64,000 nucleotides of DNA from Nordella sp. HKS 07 (GTDB lineage: Bacteria > Pseudomonadota > Alphaproteobacteria > Rhizobiales > Aestuariivirgaceae), in NCBI RefSeq assembly GCF_011046735.1, contig NZ_CP049258.1, positions 4,854,001 to 4,918,000 of the forward strand, read 5' to 3'. Numbering within the stretch: position 1 is the stretch's first letter; each line of letters starts with the position of its first letter. Positions 53,259 through 62,832 of the stretch are shown in pieces. Under the pieces are notes generated by a model. It was not told the origin of the DNA. It made no database searches and worked only from the letters and a program-made list of their open reading frames with translations. The position numbers were made by a program, and so were the translations under genes.

Positions 53259-54290
53259 ATGATCACCGTCTTCGACGACATACAACGTCTGCACAATCCG
53301 CCGAGCTTCATCGTGGCCGGAAAAGCTCAGCCCATCCCAGAGAGGCCCGAGCGCATCGACATACTGCTCGAAGGGGTGAAAAGCTCAGGCGGCGTGGTCG
53401 TTGCGCCGAAATCCGTCGGCAATGAGACGTTGTCGCTCGTCCATGATACACGCTATCTCGCTTTCATGGACGGCCTGTGGCAGCGCTGGCATCGCCAGCC
53501 GAATGCGGCGGAATATCCCGCCCCCAATATCCATGCGCTCGGCCGGCCCAGCCTGGCGCCCGTCGGCTATCCGGACTCGGTCGTCGGGCAATGCGGCTAC
53601 CATCTGGGCGATGGCTCATGTCCCTTCATGGACAAGACTTGGGACGCGGCGAAGGCGAGTGCGGCAAGCGCCGTCCATGCGGCGCGCCTGATCCGCGACG
53701 GCGAGCGTTTCGTCTATGCGCTGTGTCGGCCGCCCGGCCATCATGCGGCGTCCGATGTCGCGGCAGGCTTCTGCTATATCAACAATTCGGCGCTCGCCGC
53801 CGAAGTCCTGAACCGGGCCGGCCGGCGTGTTGCCATCCTCGACATTGACGTCCATCATGGCAATGGCACCGAGGCGATCTTCTACGACCGCGCCGATGTC
53901 CTCACCGTATCGATCCATGCCGATCCGAGGCGCTTCTATCCTTTCTTCTGGGGCTATGCGGAAGAGACCGGGAGAGGCGAGGGGGAGGGCTTCAACCTCA
54001 ACCTGCCGCTGCCGCGCGGCACACGGATCGATGCCTATCGCACCGCACTTGCCCAGGCCCTGCGGCGCGTTGGTGAGTTCGGCCCGGAGATTCTGGTCGT
54101 GGCGGCGGGACTCGATATCTCCATCGATGATCCCTTCCAGGGCTTCGCCATCGAGACCAAGGACTTCGCTGTCATCGGCCGCGATATCGCCGATCTGAAG
54201 CTGCCGCTCTTGGTGGTGCAGGAGGGCGGCTATCCCTCGCCAAGCCTCGGCGCCAATCTCGCTTCATTGCTGGAGGGCTTGCGGGCATGA
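53259..54290 (+). CDS. Acetylpolyamine amidohydrolase-like deacetylase (histone deacetylase family)
   Basis: This 343-aa zinc deacetylase belongs to the arginase/deacetylase fold. Tandem histidines 161-162 are in RPPGHHAASD. Zinc ligands are Asp197 and His199 in DIDVHHGNG and Asp286 in GLDISIDDPF. The catalytic Tyr is in QEGGYPSPSL. Long collinear regions match acetylpolyamine amidohydrolases (AGKAQPIPERPERID, ISIDDPFQGFAIETKDF). It would free putrescine or other polyamines from acetyl forms. ATGA joins it to a GNAT gene. Confidence 0.88.
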   Translation: MITVFDDIQRLHNPPSFIVAGKAQPIPERPERIDILLEGVKSSGGVVVAPKSVGNETLSLVHDTRYLAFMDGLWQRWHRQPNAAEYPAPNIHALGRPSLAPVGYPDSVVGQCGYHLGDGSCPFMDKTWDAAKASAASAVHAARLIRDGERFVYALCRPPGHHAASDVAAGFCYINNSALAAEVLNRAGRRVAILDIDVHHGNGTEAIFYDRADVLTVSIHADPRRFYPFFWGYAEETGRGEGEGFNLNLPLPRGTRIDAYRTALAQALRRVGEFGPEILVVAAGLDISIDDPFQGFAIETKDFAVIGRDIADLKLPLLVVQEGGYPSPSLGANLASLLEGLRA

Positions 54291-54760
54291 CCTTGATGAT
54301 CCGGCCAATGCGCGCCGAGGATGCGCCGGGCGTCGTAGCGATGGTCCATGGCCTGGCGCGCGACACGGCGCCGGACGTCACGCCGAAGCTGACGGCTGAG
54401 AGTCTCGTGGACAATGACGATCTCATCCAGGTCACCGTCGCCGAGGATGCAAGCGGCATTCTCGGCGCCTGCCTGACGCTGCTGACCTTCTCGACCTGGC
54501 GCGGCCTCAAGGGCCTCTATGTCGTCGATCTGTTCATCGATGGCAAAGCGCGCAACCGCGGCATCGGCCTGAAGCTTCTGCGCGAGGCAGCGCGCCGCGG
54601 CCGTGCCAGGGGCGCCCGCTTCATCAAGCTGGAAGTCCTTACCACCAATGATGGCGCCGCCCGCTTCTATGAGCGGCTCGGCTTCGCGCGCCATGACGAG
54701 GATCGTCTGTTCGTTCTTGAGGACGAGCAGGTGACGGCGTTTCTGGAGGAGCGGGAATAA
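54287..54760 (+). CDS. GNAT N-acetyltransferase
   Basis: This 157-aa acetyltransferase of the GNAT fold carries the acetyl-CoA loop RNRGIGLKLLREA and the following LEVLTTNDGAARFYERLGF. It overlaps the deacetylase gene by 4 bases. In this setting the acceptor could be a polyamine or diamine, so acetylation and deacetylation would be encoded together. The acceptor is a guess. Confidence 0.87.
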   Translation: MTLMIRPMRAEDAPGVVAMVHGLARDTAPDVTPKLTAESLVDNDDLIQVTVAEDASGILGACLTLLTFSTWRGLKGLYVVDLFIDGKARNRGIGLKLLREAARRGRARGARFIKLEVLTTNDGAARFYERLGFARHDEDRLFVLEDEQVTAFLEERE

Positions 54761-54799
54761 TTCCTCGCCCCGCCAGTCAAGGGCAAGGGCACTGTTCGA

Positions 54800-54856
54800 A
54801 CCCTGAAAAGTGCGAAGCGGTTTTCCGAAAAGATCATGCGCAAACAAGAAGATAAA
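54800..54856. repeat. RIME-like dispersed repeat copy
   Basis: CCTGAAAAGTGCGAAGCGGT, TTTCCGAAAAGATCATGCGC and AAACAAGAAGATAAAGCGTG match the copies at 9652 and 43797. It precedes a strong palindrome at 54857. Confidence 0.7.
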
Positions 54857-54889
54857 GCGTGATGGCGACTCGTCCTAAAGCCATCACGC
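54857..54889 (-). terminator. Strong hairpin at the end of a truncated minus-strand gene
   Basis: GCGTGATGGC and GCCATCACGC form a perfect 10-bp stem with a 13-base loop. On the minus strand TTTATC follows. The stop codon of the remnant frame at 54884 lies in the stem. Confidence 0.6.
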
Positions 54890-55030
54890 ATTAATAGTCA
54901 GTTCGATGGTGTTGGCGAAGCGCTGCAGATAGGCCGACGTCGATGAATTGTCATCGTTGGTGTTGACGATCTCGGTCGCGACTGTCGGGCCGAAGGTGAT
55001 GGTTCTGGTTGAGGCGGCCTTGGACGTCAC
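54884..55030 (-). pseudogene. Possible 3' remnant of an unknown gene
   Basis: The last part of a minus-strand frame reads AASTRTITFGPTVATEIVNT, then NDDNSSTSAYLQRFANTIEL and TINA before a stop that lies in a terminator-like hairpin. The protein-like sequence and well-placed terminator suggest the true end of a gene. Upstream of about 55030 the frame loses this character and has no good start. I do not recognise the family. The rest of the gap to 55374 (about 345 bases) is AT-richer than its surroundings and shows no gene that I can support. Confidence 0.35.
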
Positions 55031-55374
55031 GCACTGCGCATAAGCCGGATCGGCCCTTGGTGCCGCCGATCGAGATAACCGTACGAAGCGTCCGAAAACT
55101 CTTGTTGCGTTGCAACGACCTTCCCCCTGCCAACATCTTGAAAGCAAAAGACGCGGGTCGGGCGTCGAATGAGGCCAGGAGATCTGAATGGGTGAGGGTT
55201 GGGAGCAGCGCGACCTTCACCGACCTGTTGCGGATGGGCACCAGTTCGTTTCAAAGAAGCTATTTTTCTTAGTTACGTAGGATTACTCGCTTGAGTGAAA
55301 TCAATTCTTCTCTAAGATTGAAGAGGGGGATTCGAGACTAGGCTGATTCAGCAAGGCGTCAGCAGAGTTGCAAC

Positions 55375-58300
55375 ATGGAGTTGCACCGGGCCTGCGGCGC
55401 TTGCCGATGGAGTGCGGTTCTTACAGGGGCGGGGAATAGTCTGAATATGGTCCGGGGGCTCAAGGCTGCGTGGAACATCTGCGCGCTGTTTCAAGCTTGT
55501 TGCCGTAGAAATACAGGGGTCTGGCGGGGGCTCGAGCGCCTGTTCGTAATCCTCGGTGCCTTGTCTCTACCGTCGGCGGTAAGCAGGTCGAACAACCGCA
55601 ACCGGATCGGCGGGCGCGCAGAGCCGCGATCCTCGAAGCGGTCTCTCCTCGCCGCGCTAGCGGAGCGGCTTCCCGATCTCGCTTCGCTGTCCAACAACGT
55701 CCGGCGCAAGGCGCCCGCCCTGGTGCTCGCGCTGCCGGCGATCCTGATCCTTCTCTCGCCGATCGCTGCCAGGGCCGCCGATGGCGACGGCTGCAACTAT
55801 TTCAGGAACAATCCCGCCTTCTACGACAACGCAAACTACAACGTCAGCAGCACCGGCCCAGCCACCATCATCAATCAGGCGCCGTTCGGACCGCAGACCG
55901 GCATCGTCAACTTCGCGGCGGGAACCGTAGTCTATTACGAATATACGGTTTCCAATTCTGCAGTGAATGCCAGGCTGAACCGCGCGCCTCTTGCTGGCGT
56001 CGCCACCGTCTTCGTCGATACGAGCACCAGCAGCAGCGGCTCCATTACCTTGCCGGTGGACACGCGTTCCATGGCGGCTTCGGGCTATGTGCCGGTCAGC
56101 GGCTCCGGCACGGTGACCTGGACGATCTATTGTGGCGTCCGCGCGGCCCAGGTCATCGCTTCGACCACGGGCACGGTGGGCGCGGCTATGAGCTTCACGC
56201 CGGTCACAGCCTCTTTCGGCCGCGGAACGTACAGCTATGCGCTGAGCGGCGGCACGCTGCCCGCCGGCCTTTCGTTCAACACCGGCACCGGGGCCATCAC
56301 CGGCACGCCGACCGCTGCGCTCGCCGCCACCACCTTCACCGTCACCGTGACGCACCAGGGAACGGGTTCCGCGTCCCAGACTTTCCAGCTTGCGGTCAAT
56401 GCGTCAGCGCCGACGATCGTTGCAGCCTTCAGCCCGACCTCCATCGTCAGAGGCGGGTCCTCGACCCTGACCGTGACGATCAGCAATCCGAATGCCGGGA
56501 TGCAGCTGACCGGCGTAGCGGTGTCGGCATCGGCGCTGCCCGCCGGCCTCACCGGATCGAACCCGATGACGACCTGCACCAGCGGCGCCGTCACACTGGC
56601 CGGCGACACGCTGAGCCTGTCCGGCGCGACGCTGAATGCGAGCACTTCGTGCACGGTGTCGATCACCGCCTCGTCCGCCACGCCGGGCAATTACAGCTAT
56701 ACGAGCGGCACGGTCTCGGCCTCCGGCCCAGCCCCCGTGTCGGGTAGCACAGCAACGACGCCGACCCCGCTCACCGTCACAGCGCCCGCGCCAACGGTGA
56801 CGTCCGTGGCGCCGACATCCGGCCCAACCGCCGGCGGGACAACCGTCATCGTCAGGGGCACCGATTTTACCGGCACGACGGGTCCGGGCGGCGTGCGCTT
56901 CGGCGGAACCAATGCGACGAGCTACACGGTCGACGGCGATACGCAGATCACGGCAGTTGCGCCGGCTGGTGGCGCAGGCGTGGTCGATGTCACTGTCACC
57001 GCGCCGGGCGGCACCAGCACAACGAGCGCCGCCGACCAGTTCACCTATGTCGCGGCACCGGTCGCCAGTTCGTTCACCGCTTCGGCGCTCGCTTATGATG
57101 TCAGCGGCACGAACTTCAGCATCGCTGCCCATGCGACGAACAGCCCGACCAGCTATGCGGTGGGCTCGGCGACCACAGCCCAGGGCGGTTTGGTATCGGT
57201 CGATGCGGCCGGCCTCGTCACCTACAGCGCGCCGGTCGGCTTCCGTGGCAATGACAGCTTCACTTTCACCGCGACCAATCTGGGCGGCACCTCCAGCCCG
57301 GCGACGGTCACCGTGCCGATCAGCAACCCGGTGCTGGTGTCCGTCTTCCCTGTCGGCGGCGGCCAGCGCGGCATTGCGCTTTCGGGCGTGCAGATCAACA
57401 CCACCGGCGGCAGGTCGCCGCACAGCTGCGCGACCACGCTGAACACGGGCGCTCTGCCTGCCGGCACGCAGCTCAACAGTGATTGCACGATCACCGGCAC
57501 GCCGGCGGCAAGCGGCACCTTTACCTTCACCGCCAGTGTGACCGACAGCTCGCTCGGCACCGGCCCCTTCACCCAGGCAACTGGTCCGCTTGTGCTGACC
57601 ATCTCCGCGCCGACGATCACGCTGTCGCCGGCTGCAGGCGCGCTGCCCGGTGGCTCGGTCGGCACCGCCTATTCGCAGAGCTTCACGGCGGGGGGCGGCA
57701 CCTCCTCCTACAACTATGCGCAGACGTTGGGGGACTTGCCAACGGGCCTCACCCTGACCGGCGGCACGCTGTCGGGAACGCCGACCGCAACCGGTACCTT
57801 CAATTTCGATATCACGGCAACCGACAGTTCGAGCGCGGGCAGCGGCGGGCCGTACACCAGGGTGCAGTCCTACAGCATCACCATGGTCCAGGGCGGCCAG
57901 ACGATCAGCTTCGGCGCGCTGCCCAATGCCTCGCTTTCGGCCTCGCCACTGACCTTGTCGGCAACGGCGTCGTCGGGCCTGGCGGTCGGCTTCTCCTCGA
58001 CGACCACGAGCATCTGCACGGTCTCGGGCGTCACGCTCACCCTGCTCCAGACAGGCACCTGCTCGATCACCGCCAGCCAGGCGGGCGACACTGACTGGAA
58101 TGCGGCGAGCGACGTCGTGCAGAGCTTCACCGTGACCCCGGCCAATCTGGTGCTCAGCACGGGCGGCGTGTCGGGCAACCAGGTGGGCGCCAGTTACAGC
58201 CAGTCCAACACGGCCTCGGGCGGCATCGCGCCTTATGCATATGCGCTTGACGCCGGGGCTTTCGTGCCGGGCACCAGCCTCGATCAGGACACCGGCCTGG

Positions 58301-61014
58301 TGTCGGGCACGCCGATCATTGCCGGCACCTTCAGCTACCTTGTCAGGGTGACCGACAGCCAAGGCACGCCCGTCACCGCCATCGGCTCGATCACCACGAC
58401 GACGATCGCCAAGGGCGACCAGACGGCCAGCTTCACGTCGACCGCGCCCAGCGGCGCGGCCGTGGGCGGTGCCGCCTACACCGTGACCGCGACGGCGACG
58501 TCCGGGCTTGGGGTGGTCTTCTCGCTCGACGGCGCCAGCACCGGCTGCGCATTGTCGGGCAACTCGGTCACCTTCACCAGCACCGGCACCTGCCAGATCA
58601 ACGGCAACCAGCCGGGCGATACGAACTGGAACGCGGCGCCGCAGGTCCAGCAGAGCTTCACGGTCGGGCCGGCCGCGGCAATCACCGCGTCGGTCACCTT
58701 TGCGCCGGCCACTATGGGCGCTGGCGAGACCGGGGTGGTCACGATCACCTTCACCAACACCAATGCGTCCAACAGCCCGGCTTTCAACGCGCTGCTCACC
58801 TCTCCGTCGCTCACCGAGCGGGTGGCCGGCGACCCGGGTGGCACCTGCTCGCTCGGCTCGGCCTCGGTCCCGACCGCGACGACCGTCCAGTTCGGCGACA
58901 TCGTCGTGGCGCCGGGCAGCTGCACCATCACGCTCAGTTATACCGGCGCCACCGCCGGCTCGACCTCGGGCTTCACCCTCGGCGCCTTCACCCCGGGTGG
59001 CTACCCGACCACATCCGCGACCGCCGGCAACGCCTTCGCGGTGGTGCCGACGGTGACCGGCGTGTCGCCGCCTTCGGGACCCGTCAGCCAGGTGGTGACG
59101 GTCTCCGGCACCGGCTTCAGCACGACGCCGGGCAACAATATCGTGATGTTCGGCACCGTGGCCGGCAACGTGACCGCGGCGAGCGCGACCTCGCTCACCG
59201 TCACCGCGCCTGCCACCGGATCGGGTCCGGCGACCGTTACGGTCACCGCCAACGGCCAGACCAGCACCGGCTCCGCGACCTTCACTTTCATCGACAAGCC
59301 GGTCGCGGCGGACAGGCCCGGCGTGGTCGTCGCCTTCAACAGCCCCGGCACGGCGATCGACCTGTCGGGCTCCATCTCCGGTGGCCCGCACAGCAGCATC
59401 GCGATCGGCACGGCTGCGGCCCACGGCACGACGTCGATCGCCGGCGATGTCGTGACCTACACCCCGGCCACCGGCTATGCCGGGCCTGACAGCTTCACCT
59501 ATACGGCGACCGGTGCCGGAGGCACGTCCAACCCCGGCACCGTCTCGATCCAGGTGAGCGTTGCGGTTCCGACTGCGGAGCCGCTCACGATCAACGCGCT
59601 GTCCGGTCGCATGGTCACCGTCGATCTCACGGGCGGCGCGGCCGGAGGACCGTTCACCGGCGGCGCGATCGTGTCGATCACCCCGGCCGATACCGCCGAC
59701 GTGCAACTCATCGAGGGCGGGACGGCGGCGAACCGCACCTACAGCCTGCAATTCACCTCCCGCACCAAAACGGAGCAGGCGGTGACCGTGCTCTACACCC
59801 TGAGCAATGCCGGCCGCACGTCGGCGCCGCTCACTTTGACCTTCCAGGTCGGCGCGCGGACCGATCCGTCGGACGACCCCGAAGTGCGCGGGCTCGAGGC
59901 TGCCGAGACGGGCGCTGCCCGCCGTGCGGCCGAGACGCAGATCCGCAATTTCGGCCGCCGCATGGAGCAGTTGCACGACGGTCGCTGTACGCAGGGCATG
60001 GGCGCGAGCCTCAGCCTTGGCGTCCCGATGTCGGACAACGCGGCGCCGCAGCAGCAGGTCGATGACGACCCGACCCAGCCTGAGCGTATCGGCTCCGCCG
60101 GCGGAACGGCGAGCGACAGCACGCCCGCAATGGCCGGCGCGGACAGTCAGGACCCGGCCGTCAACTGTGACCTGCGCGATCCGGGCAATATCGAGCTGTG
60201 GACCAACGGCACCGTGACGATCGGCAGCCGCGATGCGACCAGCGGTGTGGATCGGTTCGACTTCTCGACCTCCGGCCTTACCGCTGGCGCGGACATCGTC
60301 CTGGCCCCCGGCGTCACCTTCGGCGTCGGCGTCGGCGTCGGCCGTGACCAGACCGATGTCGGCGACAATGGGTCGGAGGTCCAGGCAAGCTCCTGGGCCG
60401 TCGGCGCCTATGGCAGCTTCCGGCCCGTCGAGGACGCGTTCATCGACGTCTTGGCCGGCGTCGGCGGGATCGACTTCGATCTCACGCGCTACGTGACCGA
60501 CACCGGCGGCTTCGCCACGGCGCAGCGCGATACCGACCTGCTGTTCGGATCGGTCCGCGCCGGCATCGACCGCAATGACGGGCCCCTGCGCTGGTCGCTG
60601 TTCGGCGGGATCGAGGCGTCGCGTACCAACTTCGACTCCTATGTCGAGGACGGGCCAGAGAGCTACTCCCTCACCTATGACGAGCGGGAGATGGATTCGA
60701 TCAACGGCCTCCTGGGCGGACGCTTCGAATACAGCTTCCTGTCGGGCCACACCGTCCTGACCCCGCGCGGCCGGTTCGAATATCGCTATGCTTTCGAACA
60801 GGCCGAGGGGCAGCGCGTGCGGTTCAGCGACTGGCTGACCGGGCCGTCTTACCTGATCGATGCCGACGGCTGGTCGCGCAGCGAGGTGACGGTGGAGGTC
60901 GGCATCGGTGCCGCGCTCCCGATGGGCTGGCAGATGGGAGGCGATGTCACCGGCGACCTGTCGGGTAACAGCCGGTCAATGGGGCTGCGGCTGGAAATCT
61001 CGCGGGACTTCTGA
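55375..61014 (+). CDS. Giant autotransporter adhesin-like protein with Ig-like and IPT/TIG repeats
   Basis: This type V autotransporter has up to 1879 aa. The signal sequence KAPALVLALPAILILLSPIA with cleavage near residue 134 shows that the first 110 residues are an unusually long extension or that the true start is later, as no Met lies close by. The passenger (about 135-1600) is a chain of beta-sandwich modules: He_PIG-type (GTLPAGLSFNTGTGAITGTP and copies), IPT/TIG (APTSGPTAGGTTVIVRGTDF; SPPSGPVSQVVTVSGTGFS), cadherin-like blocks (GFRGNDSFTFTATNLGGTSS; GYAGPDSFTYTATGAGGTSN) and DUF11-like parts. The last 270 residues form a beta-barrel and end in Phe (LRLEISRDF). It would sit on the outer membrane and act in adhesion. 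Confidence 0.87.
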   Translation: MELHRACGACRWSAVLTGAGNSLNMVRGLKAAWNICALFQACCRRNTGVWRGLERLFVILGALSLPSAVSRSNNRNRIGGRAEPRSSKRSLLAALAERLPDLASLSNNVRRKAPALVLALPAILILLSPIAARAADGDGCNYFRNNPAFYDNANYNVSSTGPATIINQAPFGPQTGIVNFAAGTVVYYEYTVSNSAVNARLNRAPLAGVATVFVDTSTSSSGSITLPVDTRSMAASGYVPVSGSGTVTWTIYCGVRAAQVIASTTGTVGAAMSFTPVTASFGRGTYSYALSGGTLPAGLSFNTGTGAITGTPTAALAATTFTVTVTHQGTGSASQTFQLAVNASAPTIVAAFSPTSIVRGGSSTLTVTISNPNAGMQLTGVAVSASALPAGLTGSNPMTTCTSGAVTLAGDTLSLSGATLNASTSCTVSITASSATPGNYSYTSGTVSASGPAPVSGSTATTPTPLTVTAPAPTVTSVAPTSGPTAGGTTVIVRGTDFTGTTGPGGVRFGGTNATSYTVDGDTQITAVAPAGGAGVVDVTVTAPGGTSTTSAADQFTYVAAPVASSFTASALAYDVSGTNFSIAAHATNSPTSYAVGSATTAQGGLVSVDAAGLVTYSAPVGFRGNDSFTFTATNLGGTSSPATVTVPISNPVLVSVFPVGGGQRGIALSGVQINTTGGRSPHSCATTLNTGALPAGTQLNSDCTITGTPAASGTFTFTASVTDSSLGTGPFTQATGPLVLTISAPTITLSPAAGALPGGSVGTAYSQSFTAGGGTSSYNYAQTLGDLPTGLTLTGGTLSGTPTATGTFNFDITATDSSSAGSGGPYTRVQSYSITMVQGGQTISFGALPNASLSASPLTLSATASSGLAVGFSSTTTSICTVSGVTLTLLQTGTCSITASQAGDTDWNAASDVVQSFTVTPANLVLSTGGVSGNQVGASYSQSNTASGGIAPYAYALDAGAFVPGTSLDQDTGLVSGTPIIAGTFSYLVRVTDSQGTPVTAIGSITTTTIAKGDQTASFTSTAPSGAAVGGAAYTVTATATSGLGVVFSLDGASTGCALSGNSVTFTSTGTCQINGNQPGDTNWNAAPQVQQSFTVGPAAAITASVTFAPATMGAGETGVVTITFTNTNASNSPAFNALLTSPSLTERVAGDPGGTCSLGSASVPTATTVQFGDIVVAPGSCTITLSYTGATAGSTSGFTLGAFTPGGYPTTSATAGNAFAVVPTVTGVSPPSGPVSQVVTVSGTGFSTTPGNNIVMFGTVAGNVTAASATSLTVTAPATGSGPATVTVTANGQTSTGSATFTFIDKPVAADRPGVVVAFNSPGTAIDLSGSISGGPHSSIAIGTAAAHGTTSIAGDVVTYTPATGYAGPDSFTYTATGAGGTSNPGTVSIQVSVAVPTAEPLTINALSGRMVTVDLTGGAAGGPFTGGAIVSITPADTADVQLIEGGTAANRTYSLQFTSRTKTEQAVTVLYTLSNAGRTSAPLTLTFQVGARTDPSDDPEVRGLEAAETGAARRAAETQIRNFGRRMEQLHDGRCTQGMGASLSLGVPMSDNAAPQQQVDDDPTQPERIGSAGGTASDSTPAMAGADSQDPAVNCDLRDPGNIELWTNGTVTIGSRDATSGVDRFDFSTSGLTAGADIVLAPGVTFGVGVGVGRDQTDVGDNGSEVQASSWAVGAYGSFRPVEDAFIDVLAGVGGIDFDLTRYVTDTGGFATAQRDTDLLFGSVRAGIDRNDGPLRWSLFGGIEASRTNFDSYVEDGPESYSLTYDEREMDSINGLLGGRFEYSFLSGHTVLTPRGRFEYRYAFEQAEGQRVRFSDWLTGPSYLIDADGWSRSEVTVEVGIGAALPMGWQMGGDVTGDLSGNSRSMGLRLEISRDF

Positions 61015-61076
61015 GCTCCGCGAGTTTGACGGCAAGGTACGGGATGCGCGGTTCGACGGGGGGCGAGGGTTGTTGC

Positions 61077-61619
61077 TCACGCCGTCTGCCGGGCTGCTTC
61101 TTCCGCAGGCACAGGAATCATCCGCCCGCTGGCCACGATGACACCCTGTGCGTCCTGAAGCGCACCCGCTTCGAGCTCGAGGCCGAGGAAGCGGTCGAGG
61201 TCCACCGGGCCCGGCAGGCTCAGTTCCTCGACACCGTCGCGCGTGAAACCGAAGCGGCTGTAGTAGGGCGCATCGCCGACGAGCAGCACCGCTCTGTGGC
61301 CGAGTTTTCTTGCTTGCGCCAGAGCATGGCGCATCAACTGGCTGCCAATGCCGCGCTTCTGATAGGCGCAGTCGACGGCGAGCGGGCCGAGCAGCAGCGC
61401 CGGGCCGGCCGAACCAGCGGTGATATCCCACAGGCGCAGTGTGCCGACGAGGCGGCCCCGACGGTTGCGTGCCGCAAAGGCGAGTCCTTCCGATGGCAGG
61501 CGGTTCTCGCGCAGCCGTTCAGATGTCTTGCGCCGGCGCGCCGCTTTGCCGAAGGCGCGGTCGAGCAGGGCTTCGCGGACCGAAAAATCGGCCGCGACTT
61601 CGGGCGTGATGGTGACCAT
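61077..61619 (-). CDS. GNAT N-acetyltransferase
   Basis: This 180-aa GNAT-fold protein has the loop YQKRGIGSQLMRHALAQARK near the middle and AVLLVGDAPYYSRFGFTRDG after it, as in the YhbS-like group. The start at 61619 (MVTITPEVAADFSVREALLD) follows a GGAGG site. Upstream Met codons (61631 and 61658) are less likely. It lies 80 bases downstream of the ornithine decarboxylase gene on the same strand, which suggests an acceptor linked to polyamines. Confidence 0.87.
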   Translation of the reverse strand: MVTITPEVAADFSVREALLDRAFGKAARRRKTSERLRENRLPSEGLAFAARNRRGRLVGTLRLWDITAGSAGPALLLGPLAVDCAYQKRGIGSQLMRHALAQARKLGHRAVLLVGDAPYYSRFGFTRDGVEELSLPGPVDLDRFLGLELEAGALQDAQGVIVASGRMIPVPAEEAARQTA

Positions 61620-61698
61620 TGTGGCCTCCATTGCGCCTCCGGGCCGCCCTGAGCTCAAAGCTCAAGGCGGGCACCTCGGGTCAAATAAGGGGAATGGG

Positions 61699-62832
61699 TT
61701 AGATGATGTAGGTCTGCAACGGCGGGAAGCCGTTGAAGGCGACCGTCGAATAGGTCGTCGTATAGGCGCCCGTATTGTCGATCAGCACCTCGTCACCGAC
61801 CGTGAGCGAAAGCGGCAGATCATAGGGCGTCTTCTCATAGAGCACGTCGGCGCTGTCGCAGGTCGGCCCGGCGATGACGCACGGACCCGTCAGGTCATCG
61901 TCGCGCGCCGAGAGGATCGGATAGCGGATCGCTTCCTCCATCGTCTCGGCGAGGCCGCCGAACTTGCCGATGTCGAGATAGACCCAGCGGGCCTTGTCAT
62001 CGGCATGCTTCTTCGACACCAGCACGACTTCGGCTTTGATCACGCCGGCATTGCCGACCATGCCGCGGCCCGGCTCGATGATCGTTTCCGGGATGGCATT
62101 GCCGAAATGCTTGGCGAGCGACTGCTCGATGCCCTGGGCATAGGCAGGCACGCCCGGAACCTGCTTGAGGTAGCGGGTCGGGAAGCCGCCGCCGAGATTG
62201 ACCATCGACAGCGTGATGCCGCGATCGGCGAGCGCGCGGAAGATTTCGGCCGACTGCGCCAAGGCCGAATCCCAGCCGTCGGTCTTCGTCTGCTGCGAGC
62301 CGACATGGAAGGAGACGCCATAGGCATGGAGACCGAGCTTGTGCGCGCGATCGAGCACGTCGATCGCCATCTCGGCGTCGCAGCCGAATTTGCGCGACAA
62401 GGGCCAGTCGGCGCCGTCGCCATCGGTCAGGATGCGGCAGAAGACGCGCGCGCCGGGGGCGGCGCGCGCCACCTTCTCGACTTCCTCGACGGAATCGACG
62501 GCATAGAGCGACACGCCGAGCTGATGGGCGCGCGCGACATCGCGCTCCTTCTTGATGGTGTTGCCGAAGGAGATGCGGTCGGGCGTGGCGCCGGCGGCGA
62601 GCGCCATCTCGATCTCAGGGACCGACGCCGTGTCGAAGCACGAGCCGAGGCTCGCCAGGAGCGAGAGCACTTCCGGCGCCGGATTGGCCTTCACCGCATA
62701 GAAGATGCGGGTGGCCGGCATCGCGCGCGCGAAGCGGAGATAATTGTCCTGGATGACCTCGAGATCGACGACGAGGCAGGGGCCTTCCGGTCGTCGGTCG
62801 GTGAGGAAGTCGATCATGCGTTGCGTAGCCAT
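61699..62832 (-). CDS. Ornithine (or lysine/ornithine) decarboxylase
   Basis: This fold-type III PLP decarboxylase has 377 aa and makes putrescine from ornithine. The PLP lysine is Lys48 in YAVKANP. The catalytic Cys is in GPTCDSADVLYE near residue 322. GGGFPTRY and EPGRGMVGNAG bind the phosphate. The eukaryotic-type small enzyme is normal in alphaproteobacteria. ATG 62832 (MATQRMIDFLTDRRPEGPCL) is the family start. The reading frame stays open for 435 bases upstream, but that part is leader and not protein-like. The acetylpolyamine locus lies 7 kb away. Confidence 0.93.
   Translation of the reverse strand: MATQRMIDFLTDRRPEGPCLVVDLEVIQDNYLRFARAMPATRIFYAVKANPAPEVLSLLASLGSCFDTASVPEIEMALAAGATPDRISFGNTIKKERDVARAHQLGVSLYAVDSVEEVEKVARAAPGARVFCRILTDGDGADWPLSRKFGCDAEMAIDVLDRAHKLGLHAYGVSFHVGSQQTKTDGWDSALAQSAEIFRALADRGITLSMVNLGGGFPTRYLKQVPGVPAYAQGIEQSLAKHFGNAIPETIIEPGRGMVGNAGVIKAEVVLVSKKHADDKARWVYLDIGKFGGLAETMEEAIRYPILSARDDDLTGPCVIAGPTCDSADVLYEKTPYDLPLSLTVGDEVLIDNTGAYTTTYSTVAFNGFPPLQTYII

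Noticed and set aside
56404-60750. A 1448-codon open frame on the minus strand opposite the autotransporter.
   Set aside because: It is the mirror of a GC-rich, low-complexity Thr/Gly/Ser/Ala coding sequence. Its product is Arg/Gly/Ala-rich with no domain, signal or start site. Codon bias alone explains it.
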